A stretch of 64,000 nucleotides of DNA, from the NCBI GenBank assembly GCA_020726505.1, contig JAHLEZ010000016.1, positions 1,674,001 to 1,738,000 of the forward strand. Direction: 5' to 3'. The notes below the pieces were generated by a model. The model did no database searches. It was given only the letters and a program-made list of their open reading frames with translations, and had not been told where the DNA came from. This document shows positions 23,687 to 34,662 of this stretch, one piece after another. This DNA comes from Leptodontidium sp. MPI-SDFR-AT-0119 (Eukaryota > Ascomycota > Leotiomycetes > Helotiales > Leptodontidiaceae). Positions within the stretch are counted from its first letter, which is position 1. Every line of letters starts with the position of its first letter. The position numbers and the translations under genes were made by a program.

Positions 23687-24829
23687 CTTCCGCCGGAAGT
23701 CAGGAATACTGTGGTTGTCTTGATATGATTTATGAAGGAGTATCAAGAAAATCCCCTGCCGTCTACCTTCCGCTTTAGAGATTTTCCTTCTCTAATATAA
23801 TCTTTCCATTCGGTTGCCGCGAGATGCTTTCCACGGTGGACTGACACTTCATAGCAAAGATCGGCTTGCAGGCGCCACATGCAGCAACTAATTATCCGAG
23901 CCATAAAACGACAGGAAGCACCCACCTTCCCTAGCTTAGCATTGTCTGCACATGCACTCTGCTGCATTTGTCACCACGAAGGAAGTTGGGGGTCGTTGAA
24001 GCTGAGAACGTTCGGCGGCCAATTGACTAGCTGCAACTGATCAGTCCACGATAGTGCCATGCTTATACACGAATCACTGTTGAATACTGATGTGAGGATG
24101 ATAACATACAGCTAAGCTATTTTCGGTCAGGCAGATGGATCTTTCGCATCTGTTAGCCTAGAAACACAATCGCCTCTTGCACGCTATGGAATGACAGGCT
24201 TGTACAGTCTGGAGTGCAATCTAGCCTGAAGTCTGATGGTTTGCGTGTTCGAAGTTGCCACGGCCAGGTTTGGGTTGGATTAGTCTAGGGGTTGCGAAGC
24301 TCCGCAACCAGGGCCACGAGCTCAACTTTAGTGGGTTTAAAACTGGATCCAAGTTCCAACCATTTTGGAAGGGCCTAAATAGGGACTTGCCCATATTCGT
24401 AGACCCCTTCACTCCGTAAATGAGAGACTGTCCTTTTTGGAACGTGCAGGCTAACCTTCGCCCCACTTGTCAGCCTCGCGAGAAAAATGACAATTCCTCC
24501 CTCGCATGCAACACGTGATGTACACTCTTTGCTCATGCCACCTCAGCTAGTGGCGCTCCACACATTTCAACATCCATCATCCGATGCTTCGCTTTTCTTT
24601 TTCCTGTGGCTTGTACTATACAGTAGAGCCTTTCGGATTGCTTCGTGTGAAATCGTCGCTTGAGAGAATTAGTGACAGATACAGTAGGTTTCATCGCCTG
24701 ATGTCAGCAGAGAATTGCTATGAAGGTGCTTAACACTTTGTTTGTCGTCCTTAGCGCCGGGTGCCTCCGTCTGGTTCGTCGGCCGTCTGTCTAGCGGTCT
24801 ATAGACGGTCTAGACCGTGAATACATGTA
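23687..24829. other. Intergenic; promoter side of the membrane protein gene, otherwise nothing named
   Basis: The region upstream of the minus-strand membrane protein has normal composition and short overlapping frames on both strands. Two adjacent perfect palindromes lie near the right end, at 24797-24806 (GTCTATAGAC) and 24806-24817 (CGGTCTAGACCG), just before the LINE-like fragment. Confidence 0.4.
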
Positions 24830-24831
24830 GC

Positions 24832-25135
24832 TTGGCATTAGTAATACCACCCCTACGAAAGAGAGTTTGCGAGAAAGTCGGCCTGACTTCCTTCTTTTCC
24901 GTGCGTCGTTATGCGCACCTCACACTATGGCTCCAATCAATCGAACACGTCCTGCTCTACTGCAGGAAGTACCACCAACTCAGACGAGATCACCTTAGAC
25001 CAGGACGTAAGACCTTAGGGGAGGTCTTGAGGAATTGTGTCGAGTGGCTTGGAGTTAGTGAGTGGGGTGAGAGTTGCTTTGGTCTTGATTGGAAACGGGA
25101 TAGTCTGGACTTATGGGATGATATGTGCAGAGAAT
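24832..25135 (+). pseudogene. Fragment of a non-LTR retrotransposon ORF2 C-terminus
   Basis: A frame of about 100 residues contains SIEHVLLYCRKYHQLRRDHL and then KTLGEVLRNC. It resembles the terminal zinc-finger-like segment of fungal Tad1-type LINE reverse transcriptases, in which a T-V-x-H-V-L-x-x-C block precedes an R-x-x-H/W motif. The upstream Cys pair and the reverse transcriptase and RNase H domains are absent. The fragment abuts the truncated gypsy element to its right. The call rests on one motif. Confidence 0.4.
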
Positions 25136-25254
25136 AGGGAAATGGAACGAGCATTGCTTGACCATCTTCTTCCAAATGTGACCAAATGCCGTGAAATAAT
25201 AATTGTATACAGCTGCCAAAGACCATCTATGCAACGTGAATAAGTAAATGAGTA

Positions 25255-26840
25255 AATAAGTTAAACCTTTAATTCTTTTGGATAAGACTCCTAGTTTCTT
25301 ATACCCCCTACTAATCCCTGCTTGGCCGTACTAATACTTTATAATAGACTTTATAAAGTTACTACTAAATAAGTACAGTTATAACTTCGCTATAATTATC
25401 GTCGATCGCTTATTTAAAAAGTTAGTCTTAATACTTTATAATAATACAATTACGGCTAAGGGCATAACTATTTTCTTCCTTGTCTATTAAACTTAATACT
25501 TTAGTATACCGGACTTTATTATCTTAGACTAAGGACCTTAGTTTGTCTCCTCTTTTTAGAAGGAGTACTGTTATATTCTCAGAACTAAAGTAAAGCTTAC
25601 GACAGCGTATAACCTAAACGTCGATAGTTAAATAAAAGTAATAAACTAGTATATTAAGCAATAACTCCGCCCTTTTTATTATTATTATTAAGATAATTAG
25701 AGCGACTTCTTACTTATTATAGACATCACTTAATTAACGTTATTATATAAGTCCCTAAGTTATTTATCTCTTTTCTAATTACTTCACAGCGTTAAGCTAA
25801 GGACTTCCTAAGACTTAGTTAACTTAGAGCCTCTAATTACGGCAATAGAGAAACTTAATTACAAGGAGGCTTTATAAGTAATATCGTGAATAAAAGAGGT
25901 TATAGAAGTTACACAATTATCCCTAAAGAATTAATAAGAGAAAATAAAACGACTAACGAATCGTGGGCGACGCGCTATCGACTAAGACGTTGGCGACTTA
26001 GTACTAGTCGACACTTAGAACTAAAACGTTAACTGACCCTTAAAGAAGTTATCTAATAAGTAATACGGCCCTATTAAGGTAATCGCTAAGGAAGGAGAGA
26101 GTTAAAGAGTTAAGCTCTTAGAGGACTAGTTAATTCACCCTGTCTTCTACTCGTACTCACTCTATAAGTACGTTAATAACCCCCTACTAAGATAAGCTAG
26201 AGTTACGCCGGCGCCTATTTAGTTATTACCGGAGTAAGATGAGTAAGAAATTAAAGGCATCCTTAGCTCTAAGGTCATACGAAATAAGCTATTCTACTAT
26301 ATTAAGCGACTAAGCGCCGACGAAGACTTAATATAGTACTTATACTTAGACGCTATAACGGCTCTATATATAATTAAGAGGTTTTACTTAGAGTATCTTA
26401 ATATTAAAGGCCTACTTAGAGCTCTCTTAAAGTGGCTAGAGGCTTATAACGCTAGTATCAACGACTATAACGACTTAAAAGACGATATAATTATAGTTAT
26501 AATTACGCGGACGTAGTTTTTTAAGAGGGGGGGGGTAATATTACGACTTACGATACGCCTTATATTGTAGCTGACACGGGCTTATAGTATCGCTAGTTAT
26601 ACGACGGCGCTAAGCCTAATAGGGAAGACTAAGTAACGAGCCTGCAATATATTAACGTGAATAGCACTCGACTACGCTAGGCCCTATTAAGAGGGTCCTT
26701 CATATACTTATACTCGAGCCCTCCCTTATAAAGAGCTCTCCTTTCCTCCTTGTCTTTTCTTCTCGATTCTGAGCGTAGCATTAGGCCCAAATATAAAGCT
26801 AGAGTCAACTCGCCGTATCAACCTCTTGCTAGCCGTAACA
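25255..26840 (+). mobile_element. 5'-truncated gypsy retrotransposon copy with 3' LTR
   Basis: This is a plus-strand copy of the element at 38272-44865, in opposite orientation and reduced to the end of pol plus one LTR. 25265-26535 aligns by eye with the reverse complement of about 38573-39830, through the integrase C-terminus and chromodomain. The polypurine tract GAGGGGGGGGGTAA (26524-26538) precedes the LTR. Divergence from the other copy is mostly transitions. The left truncation is at about 25250, next to the LINE-like fragment. Confidence 0.8.
26539..26840 (+). repeat. 3' LTR of the truncated gypsy copy
   Basis: It begins TATTACGACTTACG and ends AGCCGTAACA. The intact family LTR starts TGTTACG and ends CGTAACA; the first G is mutated to A here. 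At 302 bp it matches the 301-bp LTRs at 38272 and 44565 in inverse orientation. Confidence 0.8.
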
Positions 26841-27212
26841 CTATATAAATAATTTGTATAAGAGAAATTAATTATTTAATTAAAACACAACTACTAATAC
26901 AATTACTTTAAAATTCTTAAAACTTCAAGATTTATATACTATTTGTATAGATTTTAAGTTTTATAAAACCATATTAATTATTAAGGAAGTTATTAGTAAG
27001 TGATTTTTGGTGTTTTTTATATGTAAAAATTTAAATCTGGTATTACGTAATAATTTATAATCCAAATTACATTTGTCTTTGTAAAGTTAATTAAGAAGAG
27101 CTAATAAGTACGGATATAAAAAAATTACAAATTTTCATTAATTAGTTATAAAAATATTAATACCTCAAAATCGTTATTTTTAGTATAAAAGGGTGGGCGA
27201 AAGGAAGGGGGT
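26841..27212. other. AT-rich flank, no gene seen
   Basis: Low-GC sequence with many stops runs from the LTR to the poly-G tract. The origin is not identified. Confidence 0.4.

Positions 27213-27253
<41 letters not shown>
27213..27253. repeat. 41-base poly-G tract
   Basis: An uninterrupted run of G is followed by GGTGGGG-like repeats to about 27261. Such a tract is prone to length error in sequencing and could form quadruplex structures. Confidence 0.9.
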
Positions 27254-27254
<1 letters not shown>

Positions 27255-27453
27255 GGGGTGGAACGTTATTGGAACACTTTCCATCATATCTCATGTAGCA
27301 TCAAGTTATCCGGGTTTAGTACTGTACTTCCACTTTTCGGATCCTCAAGAGACGGGAACTCCGTATACGATAATGCGAAGAAGAGAAGGTAGCTCTTTTC
27401 CAGCACGTTGTTGATTCTATAAGTAGGTGTTGACCACCTACAATCGGAATATC

Positions 27454-27747
27454 ATGAGTAACATGATCTTCGACAATGTTTTCTCTGATTATAATATGCG
27501 AAAGAGGATTCAGGCATCGCTTAAGCAATTACAAGCGGCGAGAACGGGGTTACAAAGGGAGTTTAGGGCTTCGGATCGCAGGAGGGACGATATTCAGCAG
27601 GGGCTAAACAGTCTAAAGGATGTTCTTAATGAGAAGAGAGGAGATTTGCGGGAATGTCAAAAACAGGCCTTTAAAAGGGTCGCAGGCTTGCCAGAGTATT
27701 CCGAGGAATCACCGAGCTATTCTCCAAGTGCTGGGAATACGAGATAG
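27454..27747 (+). CDS. Possible small coiled-coil protein, 97 aa
   Basis: The frame from the ATG at 27454 (MSNMIFDNVFSDYNMRKR) is rich in Arg, Lys, Glu, Gln and Leu with heptad-like spacing (LKQLQAARTGLQREF, LNSLKDVLNEKRGDL), suggesting a coiled coil. It ends in a Ser/Pro-rich tail. A second ATG lies nine codons upstream at 27427. I recognise no family. Downstream sequence in another frame may be a second exon, so the model could be partial. Confidence 0.3.
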   Translation: MSNMIFDNVFSDYNMRKRIQASLKQLQAARTGLQREFRASDRRRDDIQQGLNSLKDVLNEKRGDLRECQKQAFKRVAGLPEYSEESPSYSPSAGNTR

Positions 27748-28159
27748 CGTGGAAAGGCTGGTGTGTAATAGAGGGGTAATAGACAATACGCGTCTTTTGG
27801 GAAGTCACTTGAAATCTGGTGATAAATGCATTTTCGGGTCTACGTATTTCTATCCATGTCGAGATCGAGCAAAGGAACTACGAGCTTACTGTTTTCTCCT
27901 CTACATTGCTTCATGCTAGTATTGCGAAAGTACGAAGCATATTGTTCTCCAGCTTTCAAGCAACTAGACCTGACCCTAAGCCGTGTTCTGCTCTCACTTT
28001 CGGGGTTCACTATGACATCGATGATTGGAACCACCTAATTATGAGCTCAACACTAAACGACCACGAGTGCTCTAGACGAATAACGAAGTCAAAGACCAAT
28101 TTTTTATTTACAATTTTATCCTACAAGCCATCTCGAAGACACAAAACAATACATCTAAT

Positions 28160-29186
<1,027 letters not shown>

Positions 29187-31706
29187 GATGATGGTGGAGG
29201 ATTTGAAGACTTTGAGTTTCTGTGAGAAGAGTTAAGAGATTTTATTGATGTTAATTGATATGATTGTGAAATGATGCTGTTGTGAGTTGGGATGAGATGA
29301 GATTCTGGGAGCTCGAGAGTCTTTCGTACAAGACTCGAAAGGTCTTGAGTACAAACTTTCGCAAACTAAGTCCACCATTCCCCGATCTTTCCATTCCATC
29401 TGGCCATCATACTGATGATGGTCACTGCAAGCTTCAAAACCGACGCTGAAAAGCGACACTCCGCGAATGTTTGTGACGTATGGATTTACAGATTTTGTAT
29501 CGTCACAACAGAACCACTGTTCGACGAGCTACACGACTTGCCACTGGAACATACTTGGCTTCGGTACCGAAAGTATCAACTAATAGTGAAACATTTCAAA
29601 CTTAAGAGCTTTGTTTACACGAGTAATGTTGATAATATGGCTGGCTAAGATGAGAGCGTGATTAGATTCGGGAAAGCAGACGATACCACACGCCTCCAGA
29701 GTCCAGACGACCATCCCAATAGAGAGTTTCTGGTGCAATGACGCATTATTGCGTAATCAAAGGCAATCCACAAAAGTTAGGCGGATTAAATTTTTCTAGA
29801 GTAGAAAATAATAAATATGCGAATTAACGACGACGGACCACATTTTCGTCGAGCACTGCCTCCGGATGATGCACTTAGTCGGCTTAAGCAGCACGGCCAG
29901 CGAGTAATACCGACGAACGATACCGAGGGTCGAACGGAATATTCTAGATCTTGCATTAGCCGGATCACGTATTACTACGTGAGCTTTAAACATCTCTGGG
30001 ATTTTCGAGATTATTATTCTTATTAGGAACTGAGACCGGCACTCCAACAACTGCTAATCATCTTGCACGAAGTAGTCCGGACTTCGTAAGCCACTATCTA
30101 GGACACGACAAACATTTTCAAAGTAGCCTTTATCGAACTGAATAATACGTGACCACCGCAGACAAATAATAATGCCGCAAAGATTCGCTATCTAGGGCAA
30201 CGCTGAGAAGTTTACGTATCGTATAAAGGCCCGGGCATTCAACAGGACCATCTCAAGGCCGTGTAACACTGTCTGCTTACCAAGCTCTCTTGTGCTAGTA
30301 TTAACTACAGCTTTTCCAGGGAGGATGATCAAAGTTTCAGACAAAACTATGATAGATAAAGTTGTAGGTTCAGTTCGAGAGCGGAAAATTTCCTGGCCTA
30401 GCGCATAGTTCATAAGCTTCACCAAGTGGGGATGACTATGTCCACCAAGCTGTTGTGGATCTTAAGCTTCTCCTTCAAGAGCTGCACGATCGCTCTGGTG
30501 TATTTACCTGACGTTCGACCAGAGGTATTTCATTCTGGGAAAACATCCGCCTAGCATACATATACTCGAAAGCTTTGGAGTACCATACTCTTGTGGAATG
30601 GAGGTTCGAGGCGCTGGACTAATATGGCCCTTCTCCCCCCGCTCAGAGTTACGTTCATCTATCCTCTCCTGGTTTGCGTAAAAGAAAGTCTACATATGCG
30701 CGCATTCAAAAATGCGCCTCCGGCCTTCAACGCTCGAGTACATGTTAATGTAATTGAGCTTCTTAGGAAGTTTTCAAGCAGTTCAGAAGTCATCTTATCA
30801 AAATGAATCTGTAGTAAGAATCAAACGCTTGTACACGGCTTATGTTAAGCCTTCACGGTCTTAGACATCCTCCAGAGATTGACAGGAAGAAAGATCATCG
30901 TCCGAGCTGTTCTTGGCGGAGAGATTCAGTGCCATATGCCATCCCACATAAATCTTAGTGATGCAAGGAGCAACATGAATGTTTCCACCAGTCCCTTTCG
31001 ATGCTAGCGTTGATTGGTCCCTTCCAGCTCAGCCTTACTCGCAAAGACCTCTCTTAGCTCCTAAAGCTGACAAGTTTCTCGCATTCGCTCGTATCCTCCT
31101 CGGTCCCGAGCTACTTGCCAAGATCCAGCCCATCTCTTTCAGACGTGATACCCATGGCTGTGGAGCGTCAAGTGCATAAGCTTCCGTCACTTCATCTGCA
31201 TTTCCAATTCAAGCACAGCTTTTGAACTCAACAGTACTTCGTTTCCCAATTCTTCCAAGACTTGAACGACATCACCAAGATCACCTTTCCTTTGACTACT
31301 TTGAAGTCTTTGATTTTGGAGACGTTTCAGATCCAAATGTTCTGGAGTTAAGAAGACCGTTTGCCCAAGCTCCATCATCGCTCGATGGAGTATCAGCTAC
31401 CACGCCGCTGACCTCATCTGTACTAGCTTCCGTTTCCTCTATATTGCAACCCAATATCCAAGCTCCGGATGCCAAGTAAACACGTCCATAAACCACTGCC
31501 CGTTCACCCACGCTGTATCGTTGGAAGATGGTGAAGGACTTCATGTAGTCTATAAGAGAGTCCAATGCCTCAATGACTTTTCTTCTTCACTCGCCTTTGA
31601 GGTTACATTCGCTTATCCACATTCGTTTCTTGTCACTTTTTGTTTCGCTCTCCCTCCGTGCTAAACCGGACTTCTTCATCATTTGCTGAGCGATTATACA
31701 TCTAAG
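29187..31706. other. 2.5 kb without a gene I can support
   Basis: Composition is near normal, but reading frames are short (60-90 codons), overlap on both strands, and show no domain motif. Likely upstream region of the decarboxylase pseudogene on the left and of the pectin lyase on the right, with decayed unique sequence between. A Pro/Ala-rich frame at 30979-31179 is the most protein-like but has no recognisable family. Confidence 0.4.
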
Positions 31707-33089
31707 ATGTACTCAATCATTTCTGTTGCGAGCCTGGTGCTCCTTTTTTCACCTTCCCTTGCTCTCGCCCAGGTAAACGGAACGGCGTATGGATTTGCAA
31801 CAGGTACGACTGGTGGAGGCAATGCGGTCGCTGCTGCGCCGAAAGACCTTGCATAGTAAGTGTTCCTGTCAATTTTGAATAGAAGCCAAAACCGAGCGTA
31901 TTTAAGCTAACCATGCTACTCACATACTTGCAAGTTGGCTCTCAGAGAGCACGCCATGAGTAATTCTCATCGACAAGAACTTCAACTTCATCGGCTCGGA
32001 AGGTAAAGTACGGAAGCAGGCTGTTATCAAACGGGATGCACTCCGGCCATGGGTGGTCAGATATACGTTGGCACTTTGAGCTGCGGTGGGTCTGGAATGA
32101 CTGCTACAACGATCACGTACGACAAAGTTGGTGTTACGCCATTGGTTGTTGGAAGTAAGAAGAGTATTGTTGGCGTTGGTAGTGCTGGGGTTATCATCGG
32201 CAAAGGACTTCACCTTCCGGGCACAACGGGGGGTGTGATTGTCCAGAATGTGCACATCACGGTAAGTCTACATCTTCTATGACTCTGAATAGCCTAAAAC
32301 TAATTTTAGACAGAACGTCAACCCGGCAAGTGTTTAGGGAGGTGATACTCTCTCCATGGACGGCAATGATGGCGTTTGGATCGATCACTGCAAGTTCAGC
32401 AAGATGGGCCGCATGTTCATTGTCTCTCAGTAGGTGTTACAAGCCTCCCTTAACTGCTCTTACCAAAATCAGTCATGGGAAATACGGTATACCAAATGCA
32501 AGTGCTGACCCAACATTTAAGTTACGCAGCAAGTCGCTTCACAGTCTCCAACACCGAATTCGACGGCGCAACCACAACATCCGCAACCTGCAACGGCGAC
32601 ATCTACTGGGGCACAATGTTCGTGGCTGAAGGCGATTAAGCAACCATCGACTAGAACTACTGTCACGACATGTTAGGCCGCTCCCCTAAGCTCGGCGCCG
32701 ACAGTGTCAAAACCACTATTCAAGCAACAAACAACTACTTCTATAACAACCTCGGTCATGACTTGGAGATATACTCAGGGACTATAGCACTCATCGAAGG
32801 GAATCGCTTCCATGTCGTCAACATACCGATGCACGATGGTGCTGAGTCTATTGCGACTATTTATAATGTTCCTGATGTAGCCTCGGCTAGTGCTTGCACG
32901 GCTATTCTTGGAAGGGCATGTGAGAGTAATGTAATTACGAGCAGTGGTGGCACCTGGCCCAGCACGAAATCAACGATGTCACTGAATACGATAGCTGCTT
33001 TGAAGAAATACCTCGTTACACTAATCATGGTGGGTAACACAATGATTACTGTTTTGTAGAATGCGGGAGTAGGAAAGATAACCGTCTGA
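31707..33089 (+). pseudogene. Secreted pectin lyase (polysaccharide lyase family 1), inactivated
   Basis: The ATG at 31707 starts a signal peptide (MYSIISVASLVLLFSPSLALA) and the mature N-terminus VNGTAYGFATGTTGGGNA typical of fungal pectin lyases. A GTAAGT intron (about 31855-31934) leads to WLSESTP-VILIDKNFNFIGSEG. After a frameshift come CGGSGMTATTITYDKVGV, KSIVGVGSAGVIIGKGL, VIVQNVHIT, a second intron, NVNPASV-GGDTLSMDGNDGVWIDHCKFSKMGR, ATCNGDIYWG, HDMLGRSPKLG, NNYFYNNLGHDLEIYSGTIALIEGN, and finally NAGVGKIT. At least four stops (TGA, TAG, TAA, TAG) replace Arg (CGA), Trp, Gln and Trp/Gln by one transition. Two small frameshifts are also present. The family cleaves pectin by beta-elimination in the plant cell wall; this copy cannot be translated. 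Confidence 0.85.
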
Positions 33090-33436
33090 GTCAATTGTGG
33101 TGACAGACTCCAGGAGCGAAGGTTTCGACAGTGAATTTGTTAGCTCCGAGGCTGTGTGCTCTTGTGGAAAGCGGAGATATAGGGTTCATTGTGGGCTCGC
33201 AATCAAGGTCGGAGCTTACTTGGAGACATGTTGAGCAGAGGGGTGAGAGATGCACTTGCTTAACGGGTGGAGCAGTCCTTGGCTAGTAGCAGAGTGTTAT
33301 TTAAAGAATGTATTACTAGTTTCTGACAGGTTAAGTTCCAGATGCATCTATCCTTCCAACCATCCTGTTTACGCAAGGCGTCGAGACTTCACAGATTCTC
33401 ACTCGTTGTGATACATTGCAATTCATCTGCATGTCA
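33090..33436. other. Intergenic, convergent 3' ends
   Basis: A short spacer separates the plus-strand pectin lyase remnant and the minus-strand gene ending at 33437. Nothing is recognised. Confidence 0.4.
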
Positions 33437-34109
33437 CTACCATACGTCTCCATTTTCAATAGACCAGAGCCGATTGAAGCGGTCGAGCAGATCCTTGTCG
33501 TCCTTCACCAGCTCGAGCAACAGCGGTCTTGTTGGTTTCCCAAGTTCCAGATTACGCAGTCCATCGCTATAGATACTGGCGAACTGGTCGACGATTTGTG
33601 TTCCGTAACGAGCCAAGAATCAAATGTCAGTACGGAAACGACTTGTAAGAGCTCGGTAAATCTCACTTCAATAGCAGCAAGAAGGTCATCGCATGTCCAG
33701 CCGGGGGTAGGAGGTTTTAAAGCAAACATCGGCATGCCCAGGATCCGACCAAACTCGTCTCGAGCAGCTTCGCAAGCAGCCGGTGTGTCGTTCGGATGGT
33801 TGAGGAACGAAGCATACTGTGACAGGAGGCTTTCATTCTCGCTCAAAATGAGTCGCAAGCTGGACTGGGCTTCTGCAACGGACGGCGGGTTGTGCCATGT
33901 AAACGCAAGAAATAATTCGACGAATTGTTGACTTCCCGCAGGTGAAAGGCTCTCCTAAAGTCGCGGCGTCCTGTTAGCAGCAGCCGAGATTATAAGTGGT
34001 GACAAAGCCATACTTTAGTCTGCTCGATACGCTGCTGGGTTGTAGTGACCTGATCACCCAATAGGGCCCAGTCGACCACGACCGGGGCAGACGACGTGGA
34101 TGATGACAT
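33437..34109 (-). CDS. Conserved-looking small protein of unknown function, two or three exons
   Basis: Start ATG at 34109 (MSSSTSSAPVVVDWALLGDQ); an in-frame ATG at 34175 would add a hydrophobic leader (MLAAFATLLFPF). A well-formed intron at 33955-34013 (GTATGG donor, CTAAC branch, TTTAG acceptor) joins IEQTK to ESLSPAGSQQFVELFLAF in phase 0. Exon 2 encodes RLILSENESLLSQYASFLNH, CEAARDEFGRILGMPMFALK and CDDLLAAIEVRFTELLQ. A second intron or a frameshift near 33630 leads to FASIYSDGLRNLELGKP and LLDRFNRLWSIENGDVW, ending at TAG 33437-33439. The coding signal is strong and uninterrupted in exons 1 and 2, but I do not recognise the family. The second junction has a weak donor (GTCGTT), so the gene may be slightly damaged. 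Confidence 0.5.
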
Positions 34110-34431
34110 AGCTTTCTGTTTACTCTGAGTTGGATTTTGGAATGGGAAAAGAAGAGTTGCAAATGCCGCGAGCATCTAACGTGGGGATCACGCTGAGTAC
34201 ATATAAGGTGACTGAGGTGACCTGTACATCACAAATGTGGTAGAGGTCGACATCGAAGCAAATTAGGGCGCAGCTCAGAGCAGCATCTCAAGCCAATCAA
34301 GGGTGCGGTCACTTCGGTGAGTTCGCGGCAAATCTCCACGCTGGCTGGCCCACCATGCGACCTGCTTGCACATGCATCAAGCATCGAGATGCATGCGCGT
34401 GGACCAATCAGGAGTAAGCGAGGTCCAGGTA

Positions 34432-34588
34432 CGAAAGGGGGTTTCAAGTGGGTCTCGTCCAGCCTGGTATTTTCTTTCGCTACTTATAGAAATTTGTGGG
34501 GAGAATTAGAGTATTCGACGTTATTCTATGGTTAACAGTACCTTGCCACTGACCACAGTGGACGAGACCCACTTGGAACCCCCTTCCG
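34432..34588. mobile_element. Mariner-type MITE, 157 bp
   Basis: The left end CGAAAGGGGGTTTCAAGTGG and the right end, inverse of CGGAAGGGGGTTCCAAGTGG, are near-identical over about 30 bases. They are flanked by TA at 34430-34431 and 34589-34590. They resemble the ends of the mariner element at 55879-58029 (CGTAAGGGGG... GGTCTCRTCC), so this is probably a short non-autonomous relative. There is no coding capacity. Confidence 0.75.
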
Positions 34589-34590
34589 TA

Positions 34591-34662
34591 CACTTCGCAG
34601 ATACTTAGACGGAGAGAAGAGGGCAGAGTCAGCGCTGTATGGTTACCAAAAGAGTGTGTAAT
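34591..34662 (+). repeat. 72-bp sequence shared with 58032-58103
   Basis: It begins CACTTCGCAGATACTTAGAC and matches 58032-58103 at 71 of 72 positions by eye (one G/A difference). In both places it directly follows the right TA of a mariner-family element. Confidence 0.85.

Noticed and set aside
26524..26538. G-rich run as a separate repeat
   Set aside because: It is the polypurine tract of the truncated gypsy copy next to its LTR.
30979..31179. Pro/Ala-rich 66-codon frame as a gene
   Set aside because: Short, no family motif, no support from splice signals or neighbours.
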